This document shows, piece by piece, positions 18,512-28,459 of a DNA stretch of 64,000 nucleotides. Source of the DNA: NBLH01 sp050296515 (GTDB lineage: Bacteria; Bacteroidota; Bacteroidia; Bacteroidales; NBLH01); NCBI GenBank assembly GCA_050296515.1, contig JBNKRJ010000008.1, positions 1-64,000 of the forward strand. The letters are read 5' to 3'. Under the pieces are notes generated by a model. It was not told where the DNA came from. It saw nothing but the letters and a program-made list of their open reading frames with translations, and did not search any database. The translations under genes were made by a program, and so were the position numbers. The stretch's first letter is position 1, and each line of letters opens with the position of its first letter.

Positions 18512-18930
18512 AAAAGGAGAATTGGTTTACCCCGCTCATAGCATCTTACGATGGGAAGAACCCTTATCAATACCTTATAGGTTTGGGCAAACAGGCCCAA
18601 AGTGATGGGGTTATTAAAGGGATATTTTTACACAAGGATGAGATGAATGCAGGACAAGGGCAATGGCAGTCGTATGTAAAGAAAATTGACATCAATATGT
18701 TGACCAACCTTTCGTTAAATGCTGAATCAGTACCCCTTTTAGCGGGAGAGTTACTATTGGCTGAAATAATTCCAACAGCACATATTATTTTTTCTCCAGG
18801 TTGCACTGGATTTGATAATGCCCATTTCGACATAAATGGTTACAGAGAATTGGGTATGCGCTATGGTGCTGAGATGCCAGGGGTATGGGCTTTTGTAGAT
18901 GGCGGTGTATCAAAACAGAAAATAAAATAG
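18505..18930 (+). pseudogene. C-terminal fragment of a CE6/SASA-type acetylesterase
   Basis: A 141-codon frame matching only the second half of CE6-like acetylxylan esterases. Recognisable pieces are IKGIFLHKDEMNAGQGQW (family usually ILLHQGESN), NLSLNAESVPLLAGELL, IPTAHIIFSPGC and FDNAHFDINGYRELGMRYG, which holds the catalytic-type His. The N-terminal block with the GQSN nucleophile and any signal peptide are absent; the frame starts inside the stop of the preceding CE2 gene. The loss of the nucleophile segment and the change in the QGE motif suggest a remnant. It may still be translated by coupling to the upstream gene, but activity is improbable. Confidence 0.75.
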
Positions 18931-21900
18931 ATGAGGATTGATCTTTTAAATGATATGGAATTTTCACAAGTTAAAAGAAAAGTTATTTTAAAGTTCTTGA
19001 TAATTCTTGCAACTCATGCCTTATCAAATAGTATTGGTGCACAAAACATCAACGACTGGGAAAATCCCATTATCAATAGTATTAATAAGGAAAAGCCACA
19101 TGCCTGTGGATTTTTAGCCAGTGAAAAAGCAAACAATGTGCTGGTCAAGTCGCTTAATGGAATTTGGAAGTTCAAATGGTCACCCGATCCGCAATCACGA
19201 CCTGAAGATTTTTATAAAGAAAATTACTCGGTCGAAAGCTGGAATAATATTGTTGTGCCTGGTAATTGGGAATTGCAGGGTTTTGATACCCCTATTTATA
19301 CAAATATTTCCTATCCTTTTCAAAAAGATGAACCAAAAGTTACCAGCGAACCACCAAAATACTTTACCGCCTATAAGGAACGAAACCCGGTGGGCAGCTA
19401 TTGCACCTCTTTTTCAATACCCGAAAACTGGAAGGACAAACTGGTTTTTTTAAACTTCGGGGGCGTGCGGTCTGCCATGTATGTATGGGTAAACGGGAAA
19501 AAAGTAGGTTACAGCGAAGGTTCTATGACCCCTGCCGAATTTGATATTACAAAATATATTCATAGTGGCAAAAACAAGCTGGCTGTAGAAGTTTACCGCT
19601 GGTGCGATGGGAGTTACCTCGAGGGCCAGGATATGTGGCGGTTGAGTGGCATTTTCAGGGATGTCGACCTGGTTGCTCATTCAAAATTGTTTATTCGCGA
19701 TTATTCAGTACAGGCCCTGCCCACAAGTGACTTCAGCACTGCCACGGTAAATATCAGGATGAATATTGACAATCGTTCTGAAGAAAGCTGGAAAGGTTTA
19801 AATATTGAAGCCGAAATTTCAGGATACTCAACAAAAGGTGATGTGATTGACATTCAGTTAGATAAAAAAGTTGGTATTTTGAATAAGCAATCAGAAAACG
19901 TAGTTGATTTAAGTGCAAATTTAGAAAACCCACACTTATGGTCGGCTGAAACACCTTATTTATACGGGTTGAACCTAAAACTCAAAAACAATAAAAATGA
20001 AGTACTCGAAACCATACACTGGCAGTTTGGAGTTCGTAAAGTTGAAGTTCGGGGACAGGTTTTTTATGTAAATGGGAAAGCTATTAAGTTGAAGGGGGTA
20101 AATCGGCACGAGCATCATCCCAGGATCGGTAAGTATGTTGACTTGCAAACTGTTATTAAAGATATTCAGTTGATGAAGCAGGCCAACATTAACATGATCC
20201 GGACAAGCCATTATCCTAACGATCCAATATTCTATGAGATGTGCGACAGGTATGGGATATATGTGATGGACGAAACCAGCCAGGAATCACACGGCTATGG
20301 AATTGGCAATAGCACTTTAGGTGATAATCCGGTCTGGGAAAATTCCCATGTCGAAAGGGCTGTTTCGATGGTTGAACGCGATAAAAATCATGCATGCGTC
20401 ATCTTATGGTCACTCGGAAACGAAGGAGGCCGTGGTCGTAACCTTATTGCCATGGCTGATACTGTAAAAAAGCTCGACCCGTCAAGATTGGTATTTTCAG
20501 ATACACAGCGCAACGTTTCTTCCATTTATGATAAAGGTTACTTAACACCTGAGAATTTTAAGAAACTTGCTGAAGACATTGACGACAAACCTGTTTTTAT
20601 GCGTGAATATGCCCATGCCATGGGGAACTCGGGAGGGAATTTGCAAGAATACTGGGATATTATTAATGCTGATTCCAGCATAGTTGGTGCTGCTATCTGG
20701 GACTGGGTGGACCAGGGTATTGCAAAAAAAATAGACGGTTCTCCGGTTCGCTACGGCCGGCAGCCAGCCGATTTAAGCCTTAAAGATGATGAATTTTGGG
20801 CGTATGGTGGCGACTTTGGCGATCAGCCCAATGATGGGGCTTTCTGTATTAACGGGCTAATTGGGCCCGACAGGGTTCCGCATCCGCATTACTACCAGGT
20901 ACAGAAAGTATATCAGTACATTGATTTTGCACTGGAAAATACTGTTCCTCTTAAACTAAAAGTAACCAACAGGTATGATTTTACTTCTACTGATAAGTTT
21001 GATTTGGTATACACGTTTTTGGTGAACGGGGAAGTAACTGCAACCGGATTATTAAATTGTCCGCCGGTTTCCCCCGGGCAATCGTTTAAGGTTTCAATTG
21101 ATATGCCCAAAGAGTATGACAATTGGAGCGGTGAAGTTTTTCTGAATGTTTATGCCCGCTTAAGAAAACCTGCTTTGTGGGCTGAAACCGGTTTTACTGT
21201 AGCATGCGAGCAGTTTTTACTCAAAACTGAAAAAACTCAAAAAATTGAGGCGGTGGGAAATACAGCTGTTGTTAACGAAACCGGGGCAAACATTTCGGTT
21301 CAGGCGGGTGGTATGAAATTTAATTTTGATAAGAAGAATGGGGCATTAACCAGTTGGAAGGCGAACGGTAAAGAGTTGCTCATGGGAAGCCTGGAACCTT
21401 ATTTCTGGAAACCAACGAACAATAACCAAAAACATAATGGCTATGAACAACGGCTTGGAAAGTGGAAAAATGCAGCAGCTACCAGGCAGGTAGAAAATAT
21501 TCAAATTCAAAAATTGCCTGGATTAACAATTATAACTTTTGATATGAACCTTCCTGCTATTGGAGCTTCCTATAAATTAACCTATACAGTAAACGGGATT
21601 GGCAAATTGCAGGTTGAAGCATCATATATTCCAAAATCTGACAATATTCCACTGATACCCAAGTTTGGTATGCGTATAAGGCTACCATCAGAATTAAATA
21701 TGGTTGATTGGTATGGGCGAGGGCCTTTCGAGAATTATCCCGACCGCAAAACCGGCTACCTGGTTGGTTTATATGAATTGAAACTAGAAAATTTTATAAC
21801 CAATTATGTAGTTCCCCAGGATAATGCCAACCGTTGTGATGTACGGTGGTTTAAATTTTCTGATCAAAAAACAGGTAGTGTAAAAGTAACAGGTTTACAA

Positions 21901-22125
21901 CCACTCTGTTTTCGTGCCTGGCCATATCTCGAAGACGATTTGGAGAAGGCCGGACATCCGTATGAAATACAGCAAAGGGATTTTATCAACCTGAATATCG
22001 ATTTGAATATTCACGGTGTTGGAGGGAATGATAGCTGGGGGGCACGAACATTGGATAAATATACAAATCCGGGCAATCAACCTTATTACTGTGGTTTTAT
22101 AATGGAATACGCAGGTAAACAGTAG
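18931..22125 (+). CDS. GH2 LacZ-type beta-galactosidase, copy 2
   Basis: Paralogue of the enzyme at 11112, 1064 aa, exported (signal ending SIGAQ; ATG 18955 is an alternative start). Same domain order through the C-terminal Bgal-small-N domain. Sites: CDGSYLEGQDMW, RHEHHP, DETSQESHG, acid/base Glu498 in WSLGNEGGRG, nucleophile Glu559 in MREYAHAMGNS, and canonical WDWVDQ. The C-terminal half, from about 20680 to 21940, is nearly identical to copy 1, while the N-terminal half is only moderately similar, a mosaic pattern. It begins immediately after the CE6 fragment stop. Expected to release beta-linked galactose in the periplasm. Confidence 0.94.
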   Translation: MRIDLLNDMEFSQVKRKVILKFLIILATHALSNSIGAQNINDWENPIINSINKEKPHACGFLASEKANNVLVKSLNGIWKFKWSPDPQSRPEDFYKENYSVESWNNIVVPGNWELQGFDTPIYTNISYPFQKDEPKVTSEPPKYFTAYKERNPVGSYCTSFSIPENWKDKLVFLNFGGVRSAMYVWVNGKKVGYSEGSMTPAEFDITKYIHSGKNKLAVEVYRWCDGSYLEGQDMWRLSGIFRDVDLVAHSKLFIRDYSVQALPTSDFSTATVNIRMNIDNRSEESWKGLNIEAEISGYSTKGDVIDIQLDKKVGILNKQSENVVDLSANLENPHLWSAETPYLYGLNLKLKNNKNEVLETIHWQFGVRKVEVRGQVFYVNGKAIKLKGVNRHEHHPRIGKYVDLQTVIKDIQLMKQANINMIRTSHYPNDPIFYEMCDRYGIYVMDETSQESHGYGIGNSTLGDNPVWENSHVERAVSMVERDKNHACVILWSLGNEGGRGRNLIAMADTVKKLDPSRLVFSDTQRNVSSIYDKGYLTPENFKKLAEDIDDKPVFMREYAHAMGNSGGNLQEYWDIINADSSIVGAAIWDWVDQGIAKKIDGSPVRYGRQPADLSLKDDEFWAYGGDFGDQPNDGAFCINGLIGPDRVPHPHYYQVQKVYQYIDFALENTVPLKLKVTNRYDFTSTDKFDLVYTFLVNGEVTATGLLNCPPVSPGQSFKVSIDMPKEYDNWSGEVFLNVYARLRKPALWAETGFTVACEQFLLKTEKTQKIEAVGNTAVVNETGANISVQAGGMKFNFDKKNGALTSWKANGKELLMGSLEPYFWKPTNNNQKHNGYEQRLGKWKNAAATRQVENIQIQKLPGLTIITFDMNLPAIGASYKLTYTVNGIGKLQVEASYIPKSDNIPLIPKFGMRIRLPSELNMVDWYGRGPFENYPDRKTGYLVGLYELKLENFITNYVVPQDNANRCDVRWFKFSDQKTGSVKVTGLQPLCFRAWPYLEDDLEKAGHPYEIQQRDFINLNIDLNIHGVGGNDSWGARTLDKYTNPGNQPYYCGFIMEYAGKQ

Positions 22126-22168
22126 CTTACAAAGAGATAATTTAACAGGATATATAAAAATTGACAAG

Positions 22169-24607
22169 ATGTACAACTTAAATTCACACAAAAGGAATCA
22201 TTTTTTAAAACAATCAGCATTGGCATTCATTCTATTTCTAAGCTCTCTTGCTGGCTATTCGCAAAACGGTATAGGACGAAAACAGCTGTTTGACTACGAC
22301 TGGAAATTCTTTTTGGGCGATGTTCCTGAAGCTAAAGCAAACGATTTTGATGATGAGAGCTGGCGCAAACTCGATTTGCCACACGATTGGAGCATTGAAG
22401 GGAAACTTAACCCTAAAAATCCGATGGGAGGTGCCGGAGGCTACTTTCCGTCAGGGATTGGCTGGTACCGAAAAACCTTTGTCGCGCTTGAAGAATGGAA
22501 CGGCAAATGTGTTTCTGTTTATTTCGAAGGCGTTTACATGAATTCCGAAGTTTTCATTAACGGAAAATTGCTAGGGGTGCATCCCTACGGATACACATCA
22601 TTCAGTTACGACCTAACACCTTACCTGAATCTCGGAAAAGAGAATGTTATTGCAGTACGGGTAGACAATTCGAAACAGGTAAACAGTCGTTGGTACAGTG
22701 GATCCGGCATCTATCGTCATGTTTGGATGATTGCAACAGACAGGGTGCATGTCGCTGATTGGGGCGTAGCCATCGCAACTCCGGATGTATCGCCTGAAAA
22801 AGCTACAGTTCTGGTAAAAACTGTGATTAAGAATGAAACAAACGCATCTGAAAATATAATTGTAGAAACCCGTTTAACAGATAAAAACGCTAAAAAAGCC
22901 GGAGCAAACCAGCTTAAAGTAGAAATAGCAGCCAATAGCGAAAAGGAAGTTACACAGCTTGTTAAGCTGCAAAAGCCTTTCTTGTGGACACCTGAGACAC
23001 CCTATTTGTACGAAGCTCAAATCCGGATTTTAAAAGACAAAAAAATCATTGATGCCACTAAGACAAGTTTTGGTATTCGTTCCATTGGATTTACGGCTGA
23101 AGATGGTTTCCAGCTAAATGGTAAATCGGTGAAAATAAATGGCGGTTGTGTACACCATGATAATGGTTGCCTTGGCGCAGCAGCCTACGATCGGGCAGAA
23201 GAGCGGAAGGTGGAGTTGTTGAAAGCAGGTGGTTTCAATGCGGTACGTACATCGCATAATCCGCCATCTGAAGCATTCCTCGATGCTTGCGACAGATTAG
23301 GCCTGTTGGTCATGGATGAGTCATTTGACTGTTGGAAAGTGGGCAAGAACGATTACGACTACTCCAACTATTTTAACGATTGGTGGCAGTGTGATATTGA
23401 GGCCATGGTTAAACGGGATCAAAATCACCCGTCCATTATCATGTGGAGCATTGGTAATGAAATACCTGAAAGAAAAGAGCCTCAGGCTGTTGAAACTGCA
23501 AAGATGCTTGTTGGAGCAATAAAAAAAATAGATAATACACGCCCGATTACATCAGCTGTCGTTGGTTGGGGAGATGATTGGGTCGTATTTGACTCACTAT
23601 TTGCGGAACATGATGTAGCCGGTTATAATTATCATTTAAATAGTGCCCCCGATGATCATAAAAGAGTTCCTTCAAGGATTATCGTTCATACCGAATCGTA
23701 TCCGAAGGATGCTTTTGCCAATTGGAAACTGGTACAAGAGAATAGTTATGTCATCGGCGATTATGTTTGGACTGCTATTGATTATCTGGGCGAATCAGGG
23801 ATTGGACGTTATTACTATTCTGGAGAAACTCCTGGTCAGCATTGGGAAAACGATTTCTTTCCGTGGCATGGTGCCTATTGTGGCGACATGGATGTGATAG
23901 GTTGGAGAAAACCAATATCGCATTATAGGAGCATGCTATACAACAATACCGAAAAGCTCTATATGGCTGTACGCGAACCGGAACCGGAACCATTGGAAAT
24001 CAAACTGACCTGGTGGTCGGTATGGCCGACCTGGGAAAGTTGGAACTGGCCGGGTTTTGAGGGAAAGGACATTCAGGTTGAAGTTTATTCAAAGTATCCG
24101 AAAGTGAGGCTTTACCTGAACGACCAACTCATTGGAGAACAGGCAACAACGGTTGATCAGGAATTTAAAGCAACATTTAACCTGCCTTATGCACCGGGTC
24201 AACTAAAGGCGGTTGGCGTGCAGAATGATCTGGAAGTCGAATCGACCTCATTACAAACAGCAGGTGAAGCTGCATCGATAAAACTTAGCGCTGACAGGCA
24301 GAAGATAAAAGCCAACGGACAGGATTTGTGTTATGTTACGGTTGAAGTAACAGATGAAGATGGAACTATTCAACCCAATGCAGACAACCTACTTAAATTT
24401 ACTATTGAAGGTGAAGGCACCATTGTTGGAGTTGATAATGCCAATTTAAAAGACACCGACTCTTATGTTGGCAATTCCCGAAAATGCTGGAAGGGGAAGG
24501 CATTAGTTGTTATAAAGAGCGCTCACAAGGCGGGAGATATCAAACTTACTGTATCATCGTCAGGATTAGATGGAGCTAGTACTATAATAACCAGCGAAAT
24601 AGAATGA
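22169..24607 (+). CDS. GH2 beta-galactosidase with DUF4982-type domain
   Basis: Exported GH2 enzyme of 812 aa, a different subgroup from the LacZ pair. The signal peptide follows an N-terminal Lys/Arg-rich stretch and ends near AGYSQ. N-terminal sugar-binding domain (about 35-185: DYDWKFFLGD, LPHDWSIEG, GGYFPSGIGWYRK), Ig-like domain, TIM barrel (300-610) with acid/base Glu431 in WSIGNEIPE and nucleophile Glu509 in VHTESYPKD, then a DUF4982-like domain (about 620-695) and a C-terminal Ig-like domain (700-812: ASIKLSADRQKIKANGQDLCYVTVEV). Such enzymes are common in Bacteroidota loci for galactans and xyloglucan. Lies 43 bp after LacZ copy 2, likely co-transcribed. Confidence 0.93.
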   Translation: MYNLNSHKRNHFLKQSALAFILFLSSLAGYSQNGIGRKQLFDYDWKFFLGDVPEAKANDFDDESWRKLDLPHDWSIEGKLNPKNPMGGAGGYFPSGIGWYRKTFVALEEWNGKCVSVYFEGVYMNSEVFINGKLLGVHPYGYTSFSYDLTPYLNLGKENVIAVRVDNSKQVNSRWYSGSGIYRHVWMIATDRVHVADWGVAIATPDVSPEKATVLVKTVIKNETNASENIIVETRLTDKNAKKAGANQLKVEIAANSEKEVTQLVKLQKPFLWTPETPYLYEAQIRILKDKKIIDATKTSFGIRSIGFTAEDGFQLNGKSVKINGGCVHHDNGCLGAAAYDRAEERKVELLKAGGFNAVRTSHNPPSEAFLDACDRLGLLVMDESFDCWKVGKNDYDYSNYFNDWWQCDIEAMVKRDQNHPSIIMWSIGNEIPERKEPQAVETAKMLVGAIKKIDNTRPITSAVVGWGDDWVVFDSLFAEHDVAGYNYHLNSAPDDHKRVPSRIIVHTESYPKDAFANWKLVQENSYVIGDYVWTAIDYLGESGIGRYYYSGETPGQHWENDFFPWHGAYCGDMDVIGWRKPISHYRSMLYNNTEKLYMAVREPEPEPLEIKLTWWSVWPTWESWNWPGFEGKDIQVEVYSKYPKVRLYLNDQLIGEQATTVDQEFKATFNLPYAPGQLKAVGVQNDLEVESTSLQTAGEAASIKLSADRQKIKANGQDLCYVTVEVTDEDGTIQPNADNLLKFTIEGEGTIVGVDNANLKDTDSYVGNSRKCWKGKALVVIKSAHKAGDIKLTVSSSGLDGASTIITSEIE

Positions 24608-24647
24608 ATTAAAAATAATGTTTTAGATAATAATTTAAAAAACAAAA

Positions 24648-25865
24648 ATGAATAGAATATTTTTTTCGATACTTCTAGCAGGTATCAGTTTAGCTTCAAT
24701 GGCTCAAAAGTTTGATAATTTGGCATTAAAACCGCAAATGGGGTGGAACAGTTGGAATACTTTTGGGACCGATATAAATGAACAAATGATAATGGAAATT
24801 GCTGATGCAATAGTTAGCACTGGTTTAAAAGATGCAGGTTATGAATATATAGTGCTTGATGATGGATGGATGGCTATGGAAAGGGATGCTAAAGGAAATT
24901 TGGTAGCACATCCAGAGAAATTTCCAAACGGAATAAAACATCTTGCTGATTATGTGCATTCTAAAGGATTGAAGTTTGGATTGTATAATTGTGCCGGCAA
25001 CAAAACCTGTGCAGGTTATCCTGGTAGCAGAGGACATGAATATCAGGATGCTTTAAAATATGCAGAGTGGGATGTAGATTATTTAAAATACGATTGGTGC
25101 AATACCGATAAGTTAAATCCTGCTGAAGCTTATATAACAATGCGGGATGCCTTGTTTGCTGCCGGCCGGCCTGTTTTATTCAGTATCTGCGAATGGGGTA
25201 ATTCAAATCCATGGGAATGGGCTGGTGAAGTAGGGCATAGCTGGAGAACTACGGGAGATATTTATGATTGTTTTGATTGCGTATATGATCATGGAACCTG
25301 GTCATCGTGGGGCGTAAATAAAATACTGGACATGCGGGATAATGATACACTACGAAAATATTCAGGTCCCGGACACTGGAACGACATGGATATGCTTGAA
25401 GTGGGTAATGGAGGTATGAGTTTTGACGAAGATCAGAGTCATTTTATGCTTTGGGCATTATTAAATTCACCACTTATTCTGGGTAATGATATTAGAAAAA
25501 TGAGCCAACAAACTCTTGATATATTAACCAACAAAGAAGTCATTGCTATTAACCAGGATGAACTTGGAATACAGGGATTTAAATATACTACAATTGACAG
25601 TGTCGATGTATGGGTAAAGCCCTTAAAAAACAATGAATGGGCAGTGTGTTTTTTAAACCGTTCAGCTACAGCCAAACAAATTAAATTTAATTGGGAAGGA
25701 ACAACTTTTGAAGATCAAATTAACGCTATAAAAGCTGTTTTAACTAAGGACAATATATTCAACATCAGGGATATCTACAAAAAAAAGAATATAGGGACAA
25801 CAAAGAAACCTTTAAAAATTAGTTTGAATAAATATCAATCATTTACTGTAAGGTTAACAAAATAA
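24648..25865 (+). CDS. GH27 alpha-galactosidase, copy 2
   Basis: Paralogue of the gene at 1839, the same 405-aa length and strongly similar throughout. Signal peptide ends near ASMAQ. Canonical MGWNSWN is kept (Gly32), as are DDGW, LKYDWCN (nucleophile Asp149) and RTTGDIYD (Asp204). A few substitutions separate the copies, such as FDCVYD for FNCEYD just after the acid/base residue. It is followed after 6 bp by a small GH2 gene, the same order as the first copy except that there a CBM9-T9SS gene intervenes. Likely the fully active member of the pair. Confidence 0.95.
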   Translation: MNRIFFSILLAGISLASMAQKFDNLALKPQMGWNSWNTFGTDINEQMIMEIADAIVSTGLKDAGYEYIVLDDGWMAMERDAKGNLVAHPEKFPNGIKHLADYVHSKGLKFGLYNCAGNKTCAGYPGSRGHEYQDALKYAEWDVDYLKYDWCNTDKLNPAEAYITMRDALFAAGRPVLFSICEWGNSNPWEWAGEVGHSWRTTGDIYDCFDCVYDHGTWSSWGVNKILDMRDNDTLRKYSGPGHWNDMDMLEVGNGGMSFDEDQSHFMLWALLNSPLILGNDIRKMSQQTLDILTNKEVIAINQDELGIQGFKYTTIDSVDVWVKPLKNNEWAVCFLNRSATAKQIKFNWEGTTFEDQINAIKAVLTKDNIFNIRDIYKKKNIGTTKKPLKISLNKYQSFTVRLTK

Positions 25866-25871
25866 TGAACC

Positions 25872-27689
25872 ATGTTTAATAGGTTAAAAATGAAACATCA
25901 AAGAAACACCTTTTTGAAAGGATATATAGCACTAATGATCCTTATCGTTTTTAATGGCAATTATGTAATTGGCCAAACAGCTATGATTAATACAATAGCA
26001 AGAAATACAAAAAGTTTAAATGGTGACTGGCAGGTAATCATTGATCCAGGCGGTGGTGGCGACTGGCGAAAAGTCTGGGAGGAAAAAAAGCCACAAAAGA
26101 AAACCGATTTTATTGAATATTCCTTTGACGGTGGGCCAATGCTAAAAGTGCCGGGAGATTTTAATTCTCAACGATGCGAATTAACTTATGTTGAAGGGAC
26201 TGTCTGGTACAAAAAGCAATTCAATTATACCCTTAAATCCGACAAGCGATTGTTTCTGCATTTTGGAGCGGTGAATTATTGGGCTGAAGTCTATTTAAAC
26301 GGCGAAAAAATTGGCAGCCACGAAGGCGGTTTTACACCCTTTCAGTTCGAAATTACCAATAAAGTACAGAAGGGGGAAAATACTGTTATCGTCAAGGCTA
26401 ATAACAACCGTAAAGGAAATGGTTTGCCCAGCTACGGGTACGACTGGTTCAATTACGGCGGCATTACACGCAGTGTTGACCTAATTGAAACCGCCAACAC
26501 CTACGTTGAAGATTATTCCCTTCAATTAAAAAAGGGAAGCCTTAATAATGTTTTGGGATGGATTCAACTGGATGGAACAAAAAAAGTACAAAAACTGACA
26601 GTACATATTCCTGAACTGAAGATATCCCAAAAAACCAAATCGAATAAGGCCGGACTGGCAAGTGTTGATTTTAAAGCAGATTTCAAACTTTGGTCGCCTG
26701 AAAATCCGAAACGTTATAAGGTAATCATAGAAGGTGAAACCGATACCATAACAGATAACATTGGGTTTCGCAGTATTGAAGTTAAAGGGAATAAGGTTTT
26801 GCTGAATGGAAGCCCAATTTTTTTAAAAGCAGTAAACATTCACGAAGAGAACCCCTATAAAGGCTCAAGAGCATACTCCATTGATGATGCCAAAATATTG
26901 CTGAATGCCGCGAAAGAATTGGGATGTAACCTGGTTCGTCTGGCTCATTATCCGCACTCTGAAAACATGGTGAGCTTAGCTGAGGAAATGGGACTGATGG
27001 TATGGGACGAGATTCCGGTATATCAACACATCCAATTTGCAGATAGTGTTGTCCCAAAAAAATTGGAAACCATGCTTAATGAAATGGTTAGAAGGGATAA
27101 AAACCGTTGTGGAGTAGTTCTTTGGAGCCTTTCCAACGAAACCTATCCGGGAACACCTAACCGCAACGAAGCACTAATTGAGCTTACCCAAAAGTGCAGA
27201 GCATTGGATTCCACCCGCTTGATAGTGCATGTGATAAATACTCAGGACTATGCAAACAACACATTTAAAGTGTGGGATCCGCTCTATAACTATTCCGACC
27301 TGGTTGCTCTCAATGAATACATTGGATGGTACATTCCATGGCAGGGCAAGCCATCTGAAACCAAATGGAATATAGCATTCCCCAACAAACCTGTTTTTAT
27401 TTCTGAATTTGGCGGCGAGGCATTGTTTGGCAGTAAAGGCCCAACTGATGAAGCGGCTTATTGGACAGAAGAATACCAGGCGAATATTTATAAAAATCAG
27501 ATAGAAATGTTTAATACCATTCCCAATCTGTGTGGCGTTTGTCCGTGGTTATTGTTCGATTATAGGTCGTTGGGACGAATGAACCAGGTGTATCAAAACG
27601 GCTATAACCGTAAAGGATTGATATCTGAAAAGGGACAAAAGAAAAAAGCATGGTATATTATGAATAAATATTACGAGAGTAGGAATTAA
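25872..27689 (+). CDS. GH2 glycosidase, copy 2
   Basis: Close paralogue of the GH2 enzyme at 4387, 605 aa, with acid/base Glu423 (WSLSNETYP) and nucleophile Glu512 (ISEFGGEA). The signal region differs from copy 1 (KGYIALMILIVFNGNYVIGQ) but the mature protein is nearly the same, and the DNA between about 26040 and 27650 matches copy 1 closely. Located 6 bp after GH27 copy 2; a translational unit is likely. Its 3' flank holds a decayed GDSL gene, whereas copy 1 is coupled to an intact alpha/beta-hydrolase esterase. Beta-galactosidase or beta-glucuronidase activity cannot be separated by sequence alone. Confidence 0.93.
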   Translation: MFNRLKMKHQRNTFLKGYIALMILIVFNGNYVIGQTAMINTIARNTKSLNGDWQVIIDPGGGGDWRKVWEEKKPQKKTDFIEYSFDGGPMLKVPGDFNSQRCELTYVEGTVWYKKQFNYTLKSDKRLFLHFGAVNYWAEVYLNGEKIGSHEGGFTPFQFEITNKVQKGENTVIVKANNNRKGNGLPSYGYDWFNYGGITRSVDLIETANTYVEDYSLQLKKGSLNNVLGWIQLDGTKKVQKLTVHIPELKISQKTKSNKAGLASVDFKADFKLWSPENPKRYKVIIEGETDTITDNIGFRSIEVKGNKVLLNGSPIFLKAVNIHEENPYKGSRAYSIDDAKILLNAAKELGCNLVRLAHYPHSENMVSLAEEMGLMVWDEIPVYQHIQFADSVVPKKLETMLNEMVRRDKNRCGVVLWSLSNETYPGTPNRNEALIELTQKCRALDSTRLIVHVINTQDYANNTFKVWDPLYNYSDLVALNEYIGWYIPWQGKPSETKWNIAFPNKPVFISEFGGEALFGSKGPTDEAAYWTEEYQANIYKNQIEMFNTIPNLCGVCPWLLFDYRSLGRMNQVYQNGYNRKGLISEKGQKKKAWYIMNKYYESRN

Positions 27690-27735
27690 CAAAAGGCAAA
27701 AATTTTTCTTTCCAAAAGTTTAAAAACTAAATAAA

Positions 27736-28110
27736 ATGACAATAAAGAATTCATCTCGCAGTGACTTTATTAAATTTGCATCGGTGACAGGTTTGGCTGT
27801 TACAGGGCTTTCAACATCCTGCATAAATGCAAAGTCGATATTTAAGAAACCTGAAAAAGAAAACCTGTGTTTTTGTTTCAGGGCGATTTGATTACAGATG
27901 GTAACCGGGGCCGGAACGATGACCCAAACCCTATTTTAGGACATGGCTACTGTTTTACTTTTTCAAGCCGGATTGGTGCAGATTTTCCACAGTATGATTT
28001 TCATTTATAAAGCAGGGCTTTTGCGGAGATACGGTGGGCGATCTCGAAAAAAGGCAGTAAACGATATCTTGGATCTAAAAACCGGATGTGTTAAGCCTTT
28101 TGATCCGTGA
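27736..28110 (+). pseudogene. Frameshifted GDSL/SGNH esterase gene
   Basis: The ATG at 27736 opens a Tat/lipoprotein-like leader (RSDFIKFASVTGLAVTGLST, then SC), but the frame stops after FCFRAI. In another frame the sequence resumes as FQGDLITDGNRGRNDDP, LGHGYCFTFSSRIGADFPQYDF, which is block I of a GDSL esterase with the nucleophile Ser replaced by Leu (GDS to GDL). Further on VGDLEKR, NDILDLK and KPDVLSLLI appear in different frames, the expected continuation of that family. At least three frame changes and no asparagine or histidine block: a clear pseudogene of a rhamnogalacturonan- or xylan-acetylesterase-like enzyme. Confidence 0.85.
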
Positions 28111-28173
28111 ATTATTAAACGGGCCAAAATTATAAAACAAATTGTAGTTGATTTTAATGTGGTTTTAATTGAC

Positions 28174-28302
28174 AGGGCAATCGGGGTTAACTTTTTTCGA
28201 TGAACAAATAATACATTTATCGTTCATTTGTAAAGAAAAACATCGGATATTTTTAAAAGATCCGATGTTTAGTCATGGTTATTTTTTAAACCCGAATGCC
28301 CT
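28174..28302. repeat. Short MITE-like inverted-repeat element with internal hairpin
   Basis: Ends are inverted repeats: AGGGCAATCGGGGTTAA at the left and, read in reverse, AGGGCATTCGGGTTTAA at the right. Inside, AAACATCGGAT (28238-28248) and ATCCGATGTTT (28260-28270) form a perfect 11-bp stem with an 11-nt loop. About 45 nt from the left end recur, inverted, at 49530-49577 with few mismatches. No ORF. It could also act as a terminator behind the pseudogene. Confidence 0.6.
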
Positions 28303-28459
28303 AAAATGATTATTGCATTGGTTTTATCATGGCAGACAGGTTTGTTTACTCAGATCAATTTTCCTTTGGGTAGGCAGGGAATCATTTCAAAAGCCGATTT
28401 AATCAAAAATTAAAAAAGTATAATGAAGAACTATTCAATTTAAATCAAATAAAAATGTT

